NCBI RefSeq assembly: GCF_900078675.2
Contig: NZ_LT546237.1
Span: forward strand, 1,600,373 to 1,635,163
From: Mycobacterium interjectum
GTDB lineage: Bacteria; Actinomycetota; Actinomycetes; Mycobacteriales; Mycobacteriaceae
DNA: 34,791 bases
Direction of reading: 5' to 3'
Part shown: in pieces, positions 24,256 to 32,763 of the stretch
Numbering within the stretch: position 1 is the first letter of the stretch
Layout of the letters: each line of letters begins with the position of its first letter
Program-made: the position numbers and the translations under genes
The notes under the pieces: generated by a model
What the model saw: only the letters and a program-made list of their open reading frames with translations
Told to the model about the DNA's origin: nothing
The model's database searches: none

Positions 24256-25488
24256 TCATGAGCTTTGAGTGTTTGTCTCTCGTGAGGCTGCCGCGTGTGC
24301 GTTCTGTGGTTTGGATTTTCGGTGTCGGAGTGGGCGTCGGAGGTTGGCGATCGCGATGCGCGGTATGAGGGCGGGATCTTGCAGGCGCGTGGGTGGATCG
24401 ACGAGTTGGCAACTCGGAACAGTCGTTCGGTGACGGTGGTGTCGGTGGCGGCGGCGCGTAATGCGGCGTTCGTGATCCACTGGCTGATGCGTCGATGCAA
24501 GGGCCGGCGGGCGTCGGCCCCGAGTGCGGTGTGGTCGTTGTGTGTATTCATTGACCAGGCCGTACGGATGTGCGGCACCGTGGCTGTGAAAAAGCGTTGC
24601 GGCAGGTCAGTCGTGCCCTCTCGCAGGCAGTCCTGCAGTGTGAGTGCTTGGACCGCGGCCATCGTCATCCCTTGTCCCCAAATGGGATCGAGCGTGCATA
24701 GCGCGTCACCGATGACGATGACGCCGGCAGGCAGCTGTGTCATCTGGTCATAGCGTCTCCAGACCGCGGCTGTGTCGCGGAAGATCGTGATGTCGCCGGT
24801 GGGTGTCGCCGCCCGCAGTCCTGTCATGACGGTCGTGGGAAGGATTTGTTCGGCTGCGTTGATAAGTTGTGTGTAGTCGGTCGGGGGAGGTGCGTGCCTG
24901 GTGGCTTCGCCGATCGCCAGGATCCAGGTGTTGTGCTCATACGCCAGCAGCAGCAGACGGGTCGAGCGTTTTCCTTGGTCGAGCATTGACACCATCTGCG
25001 GGGTGATTTGCCCTGCGGGGATGTCTAGTAGCTGGCCAGAGTAGGCCCAATTCGCCTGTTCCCGCCGCTCTGGCGGTACGCCAAAGCTATTGCGTTGCAA
25101 CAGGGCTGGTGTCTGTGTCGCGCGGCCGGTGGCGTCGACGACGAGGTCCGCGGTCAGGATGGTCGGGTCTGTGTTGTCGCAGTTGGTCACGCGCAGGCCG
25201 GTGACGGCACCGTCGGAGGTGGTCAGATCGATCGCCTCGTGCCCGTCGAGAAAGGTGATGTTGCTGATCGCTTCGATGCGGCGGCGGATGTGAAATTCGA
25301 TAAAGGGGCGGCTGGCCTGGTAGTAGATCAGCGCCTGGGGGTCCACCAGGCTGCCTGTGCTGCGCAAATGATGTGGACCCACCTGGGTGTACATCCGCGA
25401 TGGGTCGTTGACTACAGCGCCGGCTGCGGCGAGTTCGCTCAGGATGCCAGGTAGTAGCTCCACGGCAATTACCCGCCCGCGGTCTGAC
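24256..25488 (-). pseudogene. FAD-dependent aromatic-hydroxylase-like oxidoreductase, truncated and frameshifted
   Basis: The coding text begins right after the P450 stop and lacks the amino-terminal Rossmann motif (GxGxxG), roughly 50-60 residues by comparison with the family. It starts at VELLPGILSELAAAGAVV and continues ASRPFIEFHIRRRIEAI and the flavin GD motif VIGDALCTLDPIWGQGMTMA. Near base 24406 one C seems to be lost (AACCTC to AACTC): similarity moves from ERLFRVA to a different frame, LVDPPTRLQDPALIPRIAIA, ending at 24256. Without the FAD-binding start the enzyme cannot work. The uncorrected frame runs on into the SDR, giving a misleading 705-codon frame. Confidence 0.75.
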
Positions 25489-26643
25489 TTAATGCCAGCG
25501 CAGCGGCAAACTCGACAGCCGGACCGCATCCTCGAGGATAACTGGCGGCACGGACTCAGCATCTAACGCGAACGGGGGGATAGTGCGTAACCATTCGCTG
25601 ACCAACACAATCAACGCTGTTTTCGCCAGACTGACGGCCACACAGCGGTGCGGGCCCCCGCCGAACGCCCAGTAGTCCGCCCGCGACCCGTGGCCGTCCG
25701 CCATGTCCTCTTGGATGGCCGCCCCTACGCACAGCACGACCCGGGCCCCTGCCGGTATCTCGACACCCGCCACGGTGACGTTCTGAGCGGCCCTGCGGAT
25801 AATCACCGGGGCCGGCGGATCGCGGCGCAGCACGTCTTCGACGAATCCCTCAATCCCTGCGGGGTTTTCGCGGAGCGAAGCGCACAGCCGCGGGTCGCGG
25901 GCAAGGTCAAGAAACACGAAACCCACCGCGCTCCTAAACGGCGTAATGCCCGCAGCGATCAGCATCTCAACTACCGCGCACGCGTCAGCTTCGTCGAACC
26001 CGTCGTCACCGGCAACCAACCCGGACATAACACCCGCAATATCAGGGCTGACGCGGCGCTGCGCGAAAGCCCCCGCCAAATAGGCGAGCATCTCAAATTT
26101 TTGCACCAAATCCTCGAAACGGACACCTTTGACAGCGGCCAGAGGCGCCCGCTGGATCGCCCAAAGCGCTTTCTCCCAGCGCAGCAACCTATCCCCGTCT
26201 TGCGGCGGCAACCCCAACACTGTGAGCAGAACCTGAGCCGCGAATGGCTCCGCAACATCGGCGATCACCTCACAACTACCCTGCGGGGCGACCGCTTCGA
26301 CCACCGCCGCGGCCTGATCTTGCAACGCGGGTTGCATCTGTTTCACCGCGGGCGAATTCAATAACGGCTGCAAGATTGCGCGCCAACGCGCATGGTCCGG
26401 CCGATCCAAAACGGCGTTAAGCGAAAACACTTCCGGGTTACGCAGCGCTGCGAGCACGTCATCCGCCCGTGTGAGGCAATAGCCATTCATAACCACGCTG
26501 TCGTCGATAAACACGACCGGCCCGCGCTCGCGCAGCGCGTCCCAAAGCTCGCTGCGATCCCCTGTGAAGAAATCAGGCAGCAACCTGTCACCGATCGGTG
26601 AGAGGTGAGCTATCCCGGGCCGCACCTGCGCGGGCACACTCAC
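25489..26643 (-). CDS. Degenerate cytochrome P450
   Basis: The 384-residue protein has a P450 outline and the heme loop WAFGGGPHRCVAVSLA with the cysteine ligand. Other hallmarks are changed. The K-helix reads VEDVLRRDPP, so the ExxR glutamate is Asp. The I-helix reads AAGITPFRSAVG, lacking the acid-threonine pair used for oxygen activation. The meander before the heme loop is short (AAIQEDMADGHGSRADY), and the glycine after the heme cysteine is Ala. The start is GTG 26643, overlapping the upstream small ORF's stop (GTGA). It may be an atypical P450 or a gene losing function; the broken FAD and SDR neighbours favour decay. Confidence 0.75.
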   Translation of the reverse strand: MSVPAQVRPGIAHLSPIGDRLLPDFFTGDRSELWDALRERGPVVFIDDSVVMNGYCLTRADDVLAALRNPEVFSLNAVLDRPDHARWRAILQPLLNSPAVKQMQPALQDQAAAVVEAVAPQGSCEVIADVAEPFAAQVLLTVLGLPPQDGDRLLRWEKALWAIQRAPLAAVKGVRFEDLVQKFEMLAYLAGAFAQRRVSPDIAGVMSGLVAGDDGFDEADACAVVEMLIAAGITPFRSAVGFVFLDLARDPRLCASLRENPAGIEGFVEDVLRRDPPAPVIIRRAAQNVTVAGVEIPAGARVVLCVGAAIQEDMADGHGSRADYWAFGGGPHRCVAVSLAKTALIVLVSEWLRTIPPFALDAESVPPVILEDAVRLSSLPLRWH

Positions 26644-26834
26644 ACATCGCCGAAGTACTCGCGGATCTGATCGAACTCGTCCAACAGGTACAGCCCCTCC
26701 CGCGCCAGCGGATATTCGCCGCTCGGCGGCCCTGATTTACGCCCCCACCATACCCGACGCCGCGGGAACATCGGTCCTGGATCCACGCGAGTCGCCCTGA
26801 GGCGCGCATCCCCAATAGTCGGTTGACTTGACAT
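26640..26834 (-). CDS. Small hypothetical protein upstream of the degenerate P450
   Basis: The 64-codon frame from ATG 26834 ends in a TGA that overlaps the P450 start, which implies coupling. The product has no cysteines, so it is not a ferredoxin. It is rich in Arg, Gly and Pro and ends EGLYLLDEFDQIREYFGDV. No family is recognised and no clear ribosome-binding site precedes it. It may be the tail of a longer gene lost upstream. Confidence 0.45.
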   Translation of the reverse strand: MSSQPTIGDARLRATRVDPGPMFPRRRVWWGRKSGPPSGEYPLAREGLYLLDEFDQIREYFGDV

Positions 26835-27564
26835 AATGTCGCTTATCGGTACAGAACATTGCGAGTTGCATCAGATGAAAGCGCTCGCATCCTTTGACGA
26901 TTGGCCCATCTGCGCACCTCTCGGCGCTGTTCCGACGTCTTCAGTTTCCCGAACGAACCGCTGCGGCAGTTGCGCCGACGGCCGAGGCTGGCGGATGTTT
27001 CAATCACTTAGATCATGACTCGGGTGTTAGGTGAAATCATGAGCGAGCCCGACCGCCCGGCGCCATAGTCGGCAGCCCACCAGCTGCCCCGCCCCGGGCT
27101 GCGCCAATACGTCACTGTGACGAATTGGGTTGGGGTAGCCGGGCTTTTGAAACTGCGGGTCGGTCGATCATCAGCACGATCTCGGACGGTTGCCGACATG
27201 GCTGATGTCCGTTCTCAGCAATGTTGGGGCATTCTCATTGAATCTGGGCAGCAGATCGAGGCGGCATATGCGGGCCTGGTCGGCAATGACCCCGCGTACC
27301 GTGCACCACGCCTCGCCCCCCGGGGTGAACGCGTATGAATGCTCGATGCGAAGGATTTGCGCGCGTTTGTCGCGGGACTATCCGCGCCGAACTATTGCTC
27401 TAACTCACCGCGTGCCGGGCACTTTCGCGACCGTTCATCGTGCAATCGCACACCGACCTCCCCGCCGAAACGAAACGGCTGCACCGCTAGTTCCGTCACG
27501 TGATGATTTGGTCGGCCTTCCGGGCTGCGTGCCCGCCGCGCTTGCTACGGCCGCGACAAGTCCA
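26835..27564. other. 730-bp region without a recognisable gene
   Basis: No frame here has both a plausible start and recognisable similarity. A 69-codon stop-free stretch on the minus strand (27377-27171) has protein-like composition (EHSYAFTPGGEAWCTVRGVI, then LLPRFNENAPTLLRTDI) but no ATG or GTG. It may be the remnant of an older gene. No inverted repeats of insertion-sequence type were seen at the borders. Confidence 0.4.
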
Positions 27565-27598
27565 AGTGGGCTGGTGCGAAGCAACGCACCAGCCCACT
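27565..27598 (-). terminator. Strong stem-loop downstream of the cold-shock gene
   Basis: AGTGGGCTGGTGCG (27565-27578) and CGCACCAGCCCACT (27585-27598) are perfectly complementary 14-bp arms around a 6-nt loop. The structure lies 16 nt after the cold-shock stop on the minus strand. The following U-tract is weak, as is usual for mycobacterial terminators, so it may also stabilise the mRNA 3' end. Confidence 0.8.
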
Positions 27599-27614
27599 GT
27601 CACGAGTGTGAGTG

Positions 27615-27818
27615 TTAGACGGCAGAGACTCCCATTGCCTGGGGCCCCTTGGCTCCTTGCCCAACCTCGAATTGAACACGCTGGTTCTCCTCGAGCGAGC
27701 GGTAGCCGCTCCCCTGGATCTCGGAGTAGTGGACGAAGAGGTCCTTCGCGCCGTCGTCAGGGGTGATGAAGCCGAAGCCCTTTTCCCCGTTGAACCATTT
27801 CACAGTTCCCTGTGGCAT
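27615..27818 (-). CDS. cspA: Cold-shock protein, CspA family
   Basis: The 67-residue single-domain OB-fold protein starts [23 protein letters not shown]1 is KGFGFI and RNP2 is DLFVHYSEI, the two nucleic-acid-binding motifs. Length and sequence are standard for actinobacterial CspA-type RNA chaperones. It follows a DEAD-box helicase gene in the same direction by about 100 bp and is followed by a strong hairpin. Co-occurrence with a helicase suggests a shared role in RNA unwinding, though the gap is large enough for an own promoter. The paralogue letter is uncertain. Confidence 0.95.
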   Translation of the reverse strand: MPQGTVKWFNGEKGFGFITPDDGAKDLFVHYSEIQGSGYRSLEENQRVQFEVGQGAKGPQAMGVSAV

Positions 27819-27844
27819 TTACTTTCTTCTCTCATCTAAATGTG

Positions 27845-27863
27845 GGATGTACCTAAAACATCC
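27845..27863 (-). other. Hairpin in the probable 5' UTR of the cold-shock gene
   Basis: GGATGT-N7-ACATCC forms a 6-bp stem about 27 nt before the cold-shock ATG. Structured leaders control translation of cold-shock mRNAs in other bacteria. Whether this small stem does so here is unproven. Confidence 0.35.
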
Positions 27864-27920
27864 GCACGACCAAATTAGCACGACCGGCCATTAAGCAAAA
27901 CCGTTGTGCCGCTGTCACAA

Positions 27921-29216
27921 TTAACGCTGCGCAGCGCCCGACCGGCGACCACGCCTGCGGCCGGCGGTACCCGAGCGGCGGGGTTGCGACGGATGCGACG
28001 TCGGCGCCTTCTTCGGTGCGGGAGCCCGATACGGAGCCGGTTCACCGGCCACCGCGTGCACGGCGGCCGAGTCGACGGTGACCTCCTGGGGAGTGACACG
28101 GATGCCTGCGCGGCGCATCAGCGCATGTGTGTCCTTGCGCTGCTCGGGCAGGACAACGGTGACGACGTCACCCGCGTTGCCCGCCCGGGCGGTTCGCCCG
28201 GACCGGTGCAGGTAAGCCTTGTGCTCGGCGGGCGGATCGATGTGCACCACTAACTCGATTCCGTCGACATGCACGCCGCGGGCGGCGATGTCGGTGGCCA
28301 CCAACACGCGTGCCTCGCCCGTGCTGAAGGCGGCGAGGTTCCGGTCGCGTGCCGGCTGAGAGAGGTTGCCGTGCAAATCGACTGCCGGAACACCGGATTC
28401 GGTGAGCTGCTTGGCGAGCTTGCGCGCTTGATGTTTGGTGCGCATGAACAGGATTCGGCGGCCGCTGCCGGAGGCGAGCCGGTGTACCAGCTCCTTCTTG
28501 GCCTGCACCCCGGAGACGTGAAAGACGTGGTGGGTCATCTCGGACACCGGCGAGTTGGAGCCGTCGACAGAGTGCAGCACCGCGTTGCGCAGGAATCGGT
28601 TGACGAGCTTGTCGACGCCGTTGTCGAGGGTTGCGGAGAACAGCAGCCGCTGGCCGCCGCTCGGTGTGGCCGCCAGGATGCGCGTCACGCCGGGCAGGAA
28701 GCCGAGATCGGCCATGTGATCGGCTTCGTCGATCACCGTCACCTCGATCGAGTCCAGGCTGATCAACCGTTGCTTCATCAGGTCTTCGAGCCGACCGGGG
28801 CACGCCACGACGATGTCGACGCCAGCCTTCAGCGCCGCCACCTGCTTGCCTTGCGGTACGCCACCGAAGATCGTGGTCACGCGGAGGTTGTTGGCGGCGG
28901 CCAACGGTTCCAGGACCGCCGTTATCTGGCTGGCCAACTCCCGCGTCGGAGCCAAAACCAGGCCCGACGGTCGCGACGGACGGCGGGGATGCCCGGCGAG
29001 CCTGCTGACCATAGGGATCGAGAAGGCGAGCGTCTTGCCGCTGCCCGTCTTGCCGCGGCCGAGTACGTCGCGGCCGGCGAGTGTGTCGGGAAGCGTTTCG
29101 ATTTGGATGGGGAATGGGTGGGTGATCCCCCGCGTGGTCAGCACTTCGATGAGCGCTTCAGCCACGCCGAGATCGGCAAATGTCTTGCCAGTGGTCACTT
29201 TGATGTCTTTCAGCAT
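27921..29216 (-). CDS. DEAD-box ATP-dependent RNA helicase (RhlE-like)
   Basis: ATG 29216 gives 431 residues beginning MLKDIKVTTGKTFADLG; an upstream ATG at 29261 would add 15 residues of unlikely sequence. Motifs in order are the Q-motif region FPIQIETLP, Walker A GRGKTGSGKT, PTRELA, GG, PGR, DEAD in VIDEADHM, SAT, then the second domain with DIAARGVHVDG and HRSGRTARAG. The last 50 residues are basic and proline-rich (PRRSGTAGRRRGRRSG), a likely RNA-binding tail. It precedes the cold-shock gene, fitting a role in RNA unwinding or ribosome assembly at low temperature. Confidence 0.93.
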   Translation of the reverse strand: MLKDIKVTTGKTFADLGVAEALIEVLTTRGITHPFPIQIETLPDTLAGRDVLGRGKTGSGKTLAFSIPMVSRLAGHPRRPSRPSGLVLAPTRELASQITAVLEPLAAANNLRVTTIFGGVPQGKQVAALKAGVDIVVACPGRLEDLMKQRLISLDSIEVTVIDEADHMADLGFLPGVTRILAATPSGGQRLLFSATLDNGVDKLVNRFLRNAVLHSVDGSNSPVSEMTHHVFHVSGVQAKKELVHRLASGSGRRILFMRTKHQARKLAKQLTESGVPAVDLHGNLSQPARDRNLAAFSTGEARVLVATDIAARGVHVDGIELVVHIDPPAEHKAYLHRSGRTARAGNAGDVVTVVLPEQRKDTHALMRRAGIRVTPQEVTVDSAAVHAVAGEPAPYRAPAPKKAPTSHPSQPRRSGTAGRRRGRRSGAAQR

Positions 29217-29630
29217 CGGTTGTGCCGAATGGGCGGCGAAATGCGCGCGATCTGTCAGCACAGGGTGGCGAGATTGCCGGTGGGCAAAATCGATCGCCGC
29301 GATACGAACTGTGCCGGGTTCAGTGCGCCAGCCACTGGATCGGGGCGGGCGCCGGAAGGAGGAAGAAGCGTTTCACGACGTGTTGGCCATCGAGTAAGAC
29401 AGCCAACGTTGTCCTTAGCATAGCAGCACCGCGATCTTGTTCCCGCCAACCCGCCGCAGGCTCTGCGCTGATGCGGGTCAAAGTCGCGCTTTTATCCTCA
29501 TATTCGGCGTTAATAGACGTATACATCTGTTTCTGCGGTTCACTGTCGTGAGGGCTCCTTGGGACAACCGCGGTCGCGGCCGCGCCGGACAGCACGCCCG
29601 CTGCTGCCCGGCACCGGACAAACCGGCTAG
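29217..29630. other. Long intergenic/5' UTR region upstream of the helicase
   Basis: About 410 bp separate the helicase start from the stop of the upstream AhpD-like gene. It contains an AT-rich patch with an imperfect palindrome AGACGTATACATCT (29515-29528) that could mark a promoter, and a 33-codon minus-strand frame starting near 29418 with unknown product. A long leader is common for helicase mRNAs, but no known riboregulator is recognised. Confidence 0.35.
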
Positions 29631-30209
29631 CTAGCCCGTCGCCACCACCGAACCGGAATTCCACGGCGCCAGCCGTTCGGACGACGCCGGCGTGTCGGGG
29701 AGATCATCGCTGACGTCCCAGGAAGCGGCCAGGCGCCCGACGCCCAGTGCGACCGCGCAATGCACACCGAGTTCCACCAGCTGGTCTTCGCCGAAGTGCT
29801 CGCGCAGCTCGTCGTAAACCTTCTCATCGATGGCGAGATGATTGGTGGCGAAGAGCTCGGCGAAGCGCAGGGCGGATCGCTCGGCGGCCGAGAGGTTTTC
29901 GGCGTCGGCCGGCCGTTCCAGCGAGCAGACGGCGTCGTCGTCGAGGCCGTCGTCGATGGCGCTTTGGTAGCGCACCGCGATGCAGCTTCGGCACTGGTTG
30001 AAAAACGCGATGCGCAGCCGCACCAGCTCGAGCAGCCGGGGCGGCAGCGTCCCGTCGGCACGCAGCGCCGCGGTCAACGAGCCCAGCGCCTCGGCGACCG
30101 CGGGGAGGCGACCCATAATCGCGGCCACACCGAGGTTGATCCGATCCCCTTGGCCGAGATCTTGTGTCGGCACCGCGGCGAACGCTTCGGAAGGCGCGAT
30201 ACGTGTCAA
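29631..30209 (-). CDS. AhpD-like / carboxymuconolactone decarboxylase family protein
   Basis: TTG 30209 gives 192 residues starting (M)TRIAPSEAFAAVP, the usual opening of this family, with GGGGA about 8 nt upstream; GTG 30263 would add 18 residues. The core reads PPRLLELVRLRIAFFNQCRSCIAVRYQSA with the AhpD-type CxxC (CRSC). It continues ADAENLSAAERSALRFAELF and YDELREHFGEDQLVELG. Proteins of this group are alkylhydroperoxidase-like and may reduce peroxides using a thiol partner. It is divergent from the secreted cupin, with about 120 bp between their starts. A specific function is not shown. Confidence 0.85.
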   Translation of the reverse strand: MTRIAPSEAFAAVPTQDLGQGDRINLGVAAIMGRLPAVAEALGSLTAALRADGTLPPRLLELVRLRIAFFNQCRSCIAVRYQSAIDDGLDDDAVCSLERPADAENLSAAERSALRFAELFATNHLAIDEKVYDELREHFGEDQLVELGVHCAVALGVGRLAASWDVSDDLPDTPASSERLAPWNSGSVVATG

Positions 30210-30333
30210 TTCATCGTCCCCTGTGTCCAGCCGGTTTCGGGATGAAAACCATTCACTGGACACTACGACACTTCATTGCTCTGATAGAAGGACTCTTGCA
30301 CGCGGCAGAGCCCGAAGAGCGAGGACCACATTG

Positions 30334-30765
30334 ATGCGTCCACGCAAGGTAGGTGTTCTCCCACTTGTGGTCATCTTGTCATTCGTCACACCGCCCGGCC
30401 AGGGGTTTGCGACGCCCGACAGCGGGGTGAATTCACAGACGCTGAACCAATCCTCGCAAGATGGAAGAGATTTCATCATCCGCGAAAGCACCATCGCCCC
30501 GGGCGGCAGCACGGGCTGGCACTTCCACGACGGCACCTTGGTCGGCGCGATCAAGCAAGGGACACTCACCCACTACGCCGCAAACTGCTCGGTCGACGGC
30601 GTCTACAACCCGGGTGACACGATCGACGAACCTGCAGGGCCCGAGCACGTGCACCTTGGCCGCAACCTCGGCGCGACCCCGCTGGTCTTGGAGATCATCT
30701 ACGTCGTCCCGTCGGGTAAACCCTTGGCCGAGGATGCGGCAAACCCTGGCTGCCCCTTCTCCTGA
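30334..30765 (+). CDS. Secreted cupin-domain protein
   Basis: ATG 30334 with GAGGA 8 nt upstream gives 143 residues. The first 26 residues form a signal peptide (MRPRKVGVLPLVVILSF, cleavage near GFAT). The mature part is a single cupin barrel: motif 1 is TGWHFHDGTLVGAIKQG with two histidine ligands and motif 2 is PEHVHLGRN with another. Two cysteines (ANCSVDG and PGCPFS) may form a disulfide outside the cell. Such proteins bind a metal, but the substrate is unknown. It converges on the nitroreductase with a 14-bp gap. Confidence 0.87.
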   Translation: MRPRKVGVLPLVVILSFVTPPGQGFATPDSGVNSQTLNQSSQDGRDFIIRESTIAPGGSTGWHFHDGTLVGAIKQGTLTHYAANCSVDGVYNPGDTIDEPAGPEHVHLGRNLGATPLVLEIIYVVPSGKPLAEDAANPGCPFS

Positions 30766-30779
30766 CAGGCAGACGCGAC

Positions 30780-31445
30780 CTAGCCGCCGAACGGTGTTCC
30801 GTCGAAGCGCTCGCGAGTCGCGAACTCCGGAACCGGGCGTCGTCGCAGTTTCGTCACCTGACCCACCGGCTTGCCCAGCGGCACGACCGCGGCGATGGCG
30901 TACGGGTCGGGCACGCCGAGCAGCTCCTTGACCCGCGGCTCCTCGGCCACGGCCATCGTGGTCAACACCCCGCCGTAGCCTTCGTTACGCGCGGCCAGCA
31001 AGACGTTCCAGACGAACGGGTACACCGAGGCCCCGGGCACCACACCCACCCGATCGAGGTCCTGATCGGTGGCGGCGACGACCGCGAGGTCCAGGCAGAT
31101 CACCAGCACCACCGGCGCCCGGCGAATCGGAGCCGACATCTGCGCGGGCGGCTCCACTGAATCGGTCGTCGACGCGTCGACGCCGCTCGGCCGCAACGGG
31201 TTCCACGGCGACTCGCCGCTTGCGAGCTGCGCGGTGTAGCGGCGGGCGGCAGGCAGTCCGAGGTCGGCCAGGGCCGACCGGGTCTGCGCGTCGCGGAGGA
31301 CGATGACGCGCACGCCCTGCCGATTGCCGCCGGTCGGCGCGAACCGGGCGTTGTCGAGAATGCGCCCCAGCACGTCATCGGGAAGCGGGTCGTCGGCGAA
31401 TTCGCGGACGGCCGGCGTGGATCGCATGACGTCGTAGAGCTCCAT
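30780..31445 (-). CDS. Nitroreductase-family FMN oxidoreductase
   Basis: The 221-residue protein starts MELYDVMRSTPAVREFADDP, the classical nitroreductase opening with the FMN phosphate-binding arginine. It continues RILDNARFAPTGGNRQG and ends with GASVYPFVWNVLLAARNEGYG and VPLGKPVGQVTKLRRRPV. Family members reduce nitro compounds or quinones, or act as dehydrogenases. It lies 22 bp after the 2OG oxygenase gene in the same direction, so it probably belongs to the alkylation-damage operon and may remove electrophiles. That role is inferred from context only. Confidence 0.88.
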   Translation of the reverse strand: MELYDVMRSTPAVREFADDPLPDDVLGRILDNARFAPTGGNRQGVRVIVLRDAQTRSALADLGLPAARRYTAQLASGESPWNPLRPSGVDASTTDSVEPPAQMSAPIRRAPVVLVICLDLAVVAATDQDLDRVGVVPGASVYPFVWNVLLAARNEGYGGVLTTMAVAEEPRVKELLGVPDPYAIAAVVPLGKPVGQVTKLRRRPVPEFATRERFDGTPFGG

Positions 31446-31467
31446 CGCACCATCGTGCCGCAGGCGG

Positions 31468-32181
31468 TCAGGCGGCGTCGTGGAAGATCAAGCCGAGTGT
31501 GCACCGGTCCCCGGAGCGGACCACCGAGACCCCGTGCCGCACGGGGGCGGCCGACCAACCCCGTGTCGGAGGAATCGGCCGTTCCCTGGTGGTGAAGACG
31601 TAGCCGTGCCCCTGCGGCAGCGTGGTCGCGGTGCCGCGTGACTGCGCCCGCGGCCGCTGCTCGACGAGCAGGAATTCGCCGCCGGTGTGCGCCACGCCCG
31701 GCTCGTTGAGGTTGATCACGACCTGCAACGGAAAGACGAGGTCCCCGTAGAGGTCTCGATGCAGCGCATTCCAATCACCCGGCCCGTATTTGAGCAGCAG
31801 GGCCGTGGGTTTGGTTTGGCCGGCGCCATGGCATACGTCCAGCCATTCGTCGAGCGTGTCGGGCCAAGGCGGCTCCCGGCGCAGCTTGGTCCACCAGTCG
31901 CGGGCGATCGGCAGGAGCCGGGGGTAGAGCGCCTGCTTCAGCTCTTCGATCGGCCGCGGGTAGGGCCGCTTGAAGTAGCGGTATTCGCCCTGCCCATAGC
32001 GGTGGCGCGTCATGTCGATGGTGGCGCGAAACAGGCCGTCGTCCGGGTAGATATCAAGCAACGCCGCACACTCGCCGGGAGTGATCAGCTGCGGAAGCAG
32101 TGCGCCGCCAACGTCATTCATGTCGGCCGCGACCGCCTCCCAGTCCGCGGCGTTCACCCGCCGGTCCCATTTCGAGGGCAT
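31468..32181 (-). CDS. 2-oxoglutarate/Fe(II)-dependent oxygenase (Oxygenase-NA type)
   Basis: ATG 32181 overlaps the Ogt stop (TGATG) and gives 237 residues. The iron site is the HxD of NALHRDLYGD (about residues 150-155) and the distal histidine in PVRHGVSVVRSG (about 217). The arginine that should bind 2-oxoglutarate follows in GDRCTLGLIFHDA. Other features are MTRHRYGQGEYRYF and HTGGEFLLVEQRPRAQSR. This matches the PF09859-type family, which Pfam describes as acting on damaged DNA, an AlkB-like role. Coupling to an alkyltransferase gene supports oxidative dealkylation of DNA. Confidence 0.88.
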   Translation of the reverse strand: MPSKWDRRVNAADWEAVAADMNDVGGALLPQLITPGECAALLDIYPDDGLFRATIDMTRHRYGQGEYRYFKRPYPRPIEELKQALYPRLLPIARDWWTKLRREPPWPDTLDEWLDVCHGAGQTKPTALLLKYGPGDWNALHRDLYGDLVFPLQVVINLNEPGVAHTGGEFLLVEQRPRAQSRGTATTLPQGHGYVFTTRERPIPPTRGWSAAPVRHGVSVVRSGDRCTLGLIFHDAA

Positions 32182-32693
32182 CAGAACAATCTGCCTGCCA
32201 CCGCGGGTATCGGCGCCTCCAGGTCGAGCAGGAATCGTTTGCGCTTCAGGCCGCCCGCATAACCGGTGAGTGCGCCGTTCTTTCCGAGCACGCGGTGACA
32301 CGGAACGACGATGCTGAGCGGGTTGCGGCCCACCGCTTGGCCGACGTCGTAGGCTGTGGCGCCCCCGCCCAGTCGCGCGGCAAGCTCGCCATAGTTGGCG
32401 GTCTCGCCATACCCCATGTCGAGCAACAGTTCCCAGATCCGCCGCCGATGCGAATTCCCGGCCAGGGCGATCGGCAGATCGAACCGAGTGCGCTTTCCGC
32501 TGAGGTATTCGCGCAGCTGCTCGGCCGCCCGATCGAACAGGACGTCGGCGCCCGCCTCGACGCAGCGGCCCAGGGCATTAGCCGTCGGCGGATGCCAGTG
32601 GTGCCGGAAATACACACCCGTCATCGCGTCGCCGTGGGCGGCCAGTGTGAGCTCACCGAGTGGGCTGTCTGTCACCGCGTGTCGTGTCTGCAT
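32181..32693 (-). CDS. ogt: Methylated-DNA-protein cysteine methyltransferase (Ogt), first copy
   Basis: ATG 32693 follows AAAGGAGG by 7 nt and gives 170 residues; an upstream GTG includes that ribosome-binding site and is rejected. The suicide cysteine is in SIVVPCHRVLGKNG, followed by TGYAGGLKRKRFLLDLE. The DNA-binding helix region reads GETANYGELAARLGGG. The arginine-finger position, normally R in RAVG, aligns with tyrosine here (AYDVGQAVGRNP). It transfers alkyl groups from O6-alkylguanine to itself. It is first in an operon with the 2OG oxygenase and nitroreductase and is divergent from the sigma-factor gene. Confidence 0.93.
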   Translation of the reverse strand: MQTRHAVTDSPLGELTLAAHGDAMTGVYFRHHWHPPTANALGRCVEAGADVLFDRAAEQLREYLSGKRTRFDLPIALAGNSHRRRIWELLLDMGYGETANYGELAARLGGGATAYDVGQAVGRNPLSIVVPCHRVLGKNGALTGYAGGLKRKRFLLDLEAPIPAVAGRLF

Positions 32694-32704
32694 CGTTGCA
32701 CCTC

Positions 32705-32735
32705 CTTTCACGGTAAACGATGGGCTGCGTGAAAG
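32705..32735. promoter_or_regulatory. Inverted repeat between the two repair operons
   Basis: CTTTCACG (32705-32712) and CGTGAAAG (32728-32735) are perfect 8-bp arms with a 15-bp spacer. The left arm overlaps the complement of the first Ogt gene's Shine-Dalgarno. It could be an operator for the divergent operons or an RNA structure masking ribosome binding. Confidence 0.4.
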
Positions 32736-32763
32736 CGTGAGCTCATCAGATCCCCGCCGGCAC

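Noticed and set aside
23445-25562. A 705-codon frame that looks like an FAD-oxygenase/SDR fusion protein
   Set aside because: The join is produced by a frameshift near 24406. The true FAD C-terminus continues in another frame to 24256, and the SDR has its own start at 24218. The N-terminal flavin motif is also missing.
26836-27618. Several short plus-strand frames (60-142 codons) in the empty region
   Set aside because: They overlap one another, lack ribosome-binding sites and show no recognisable family.
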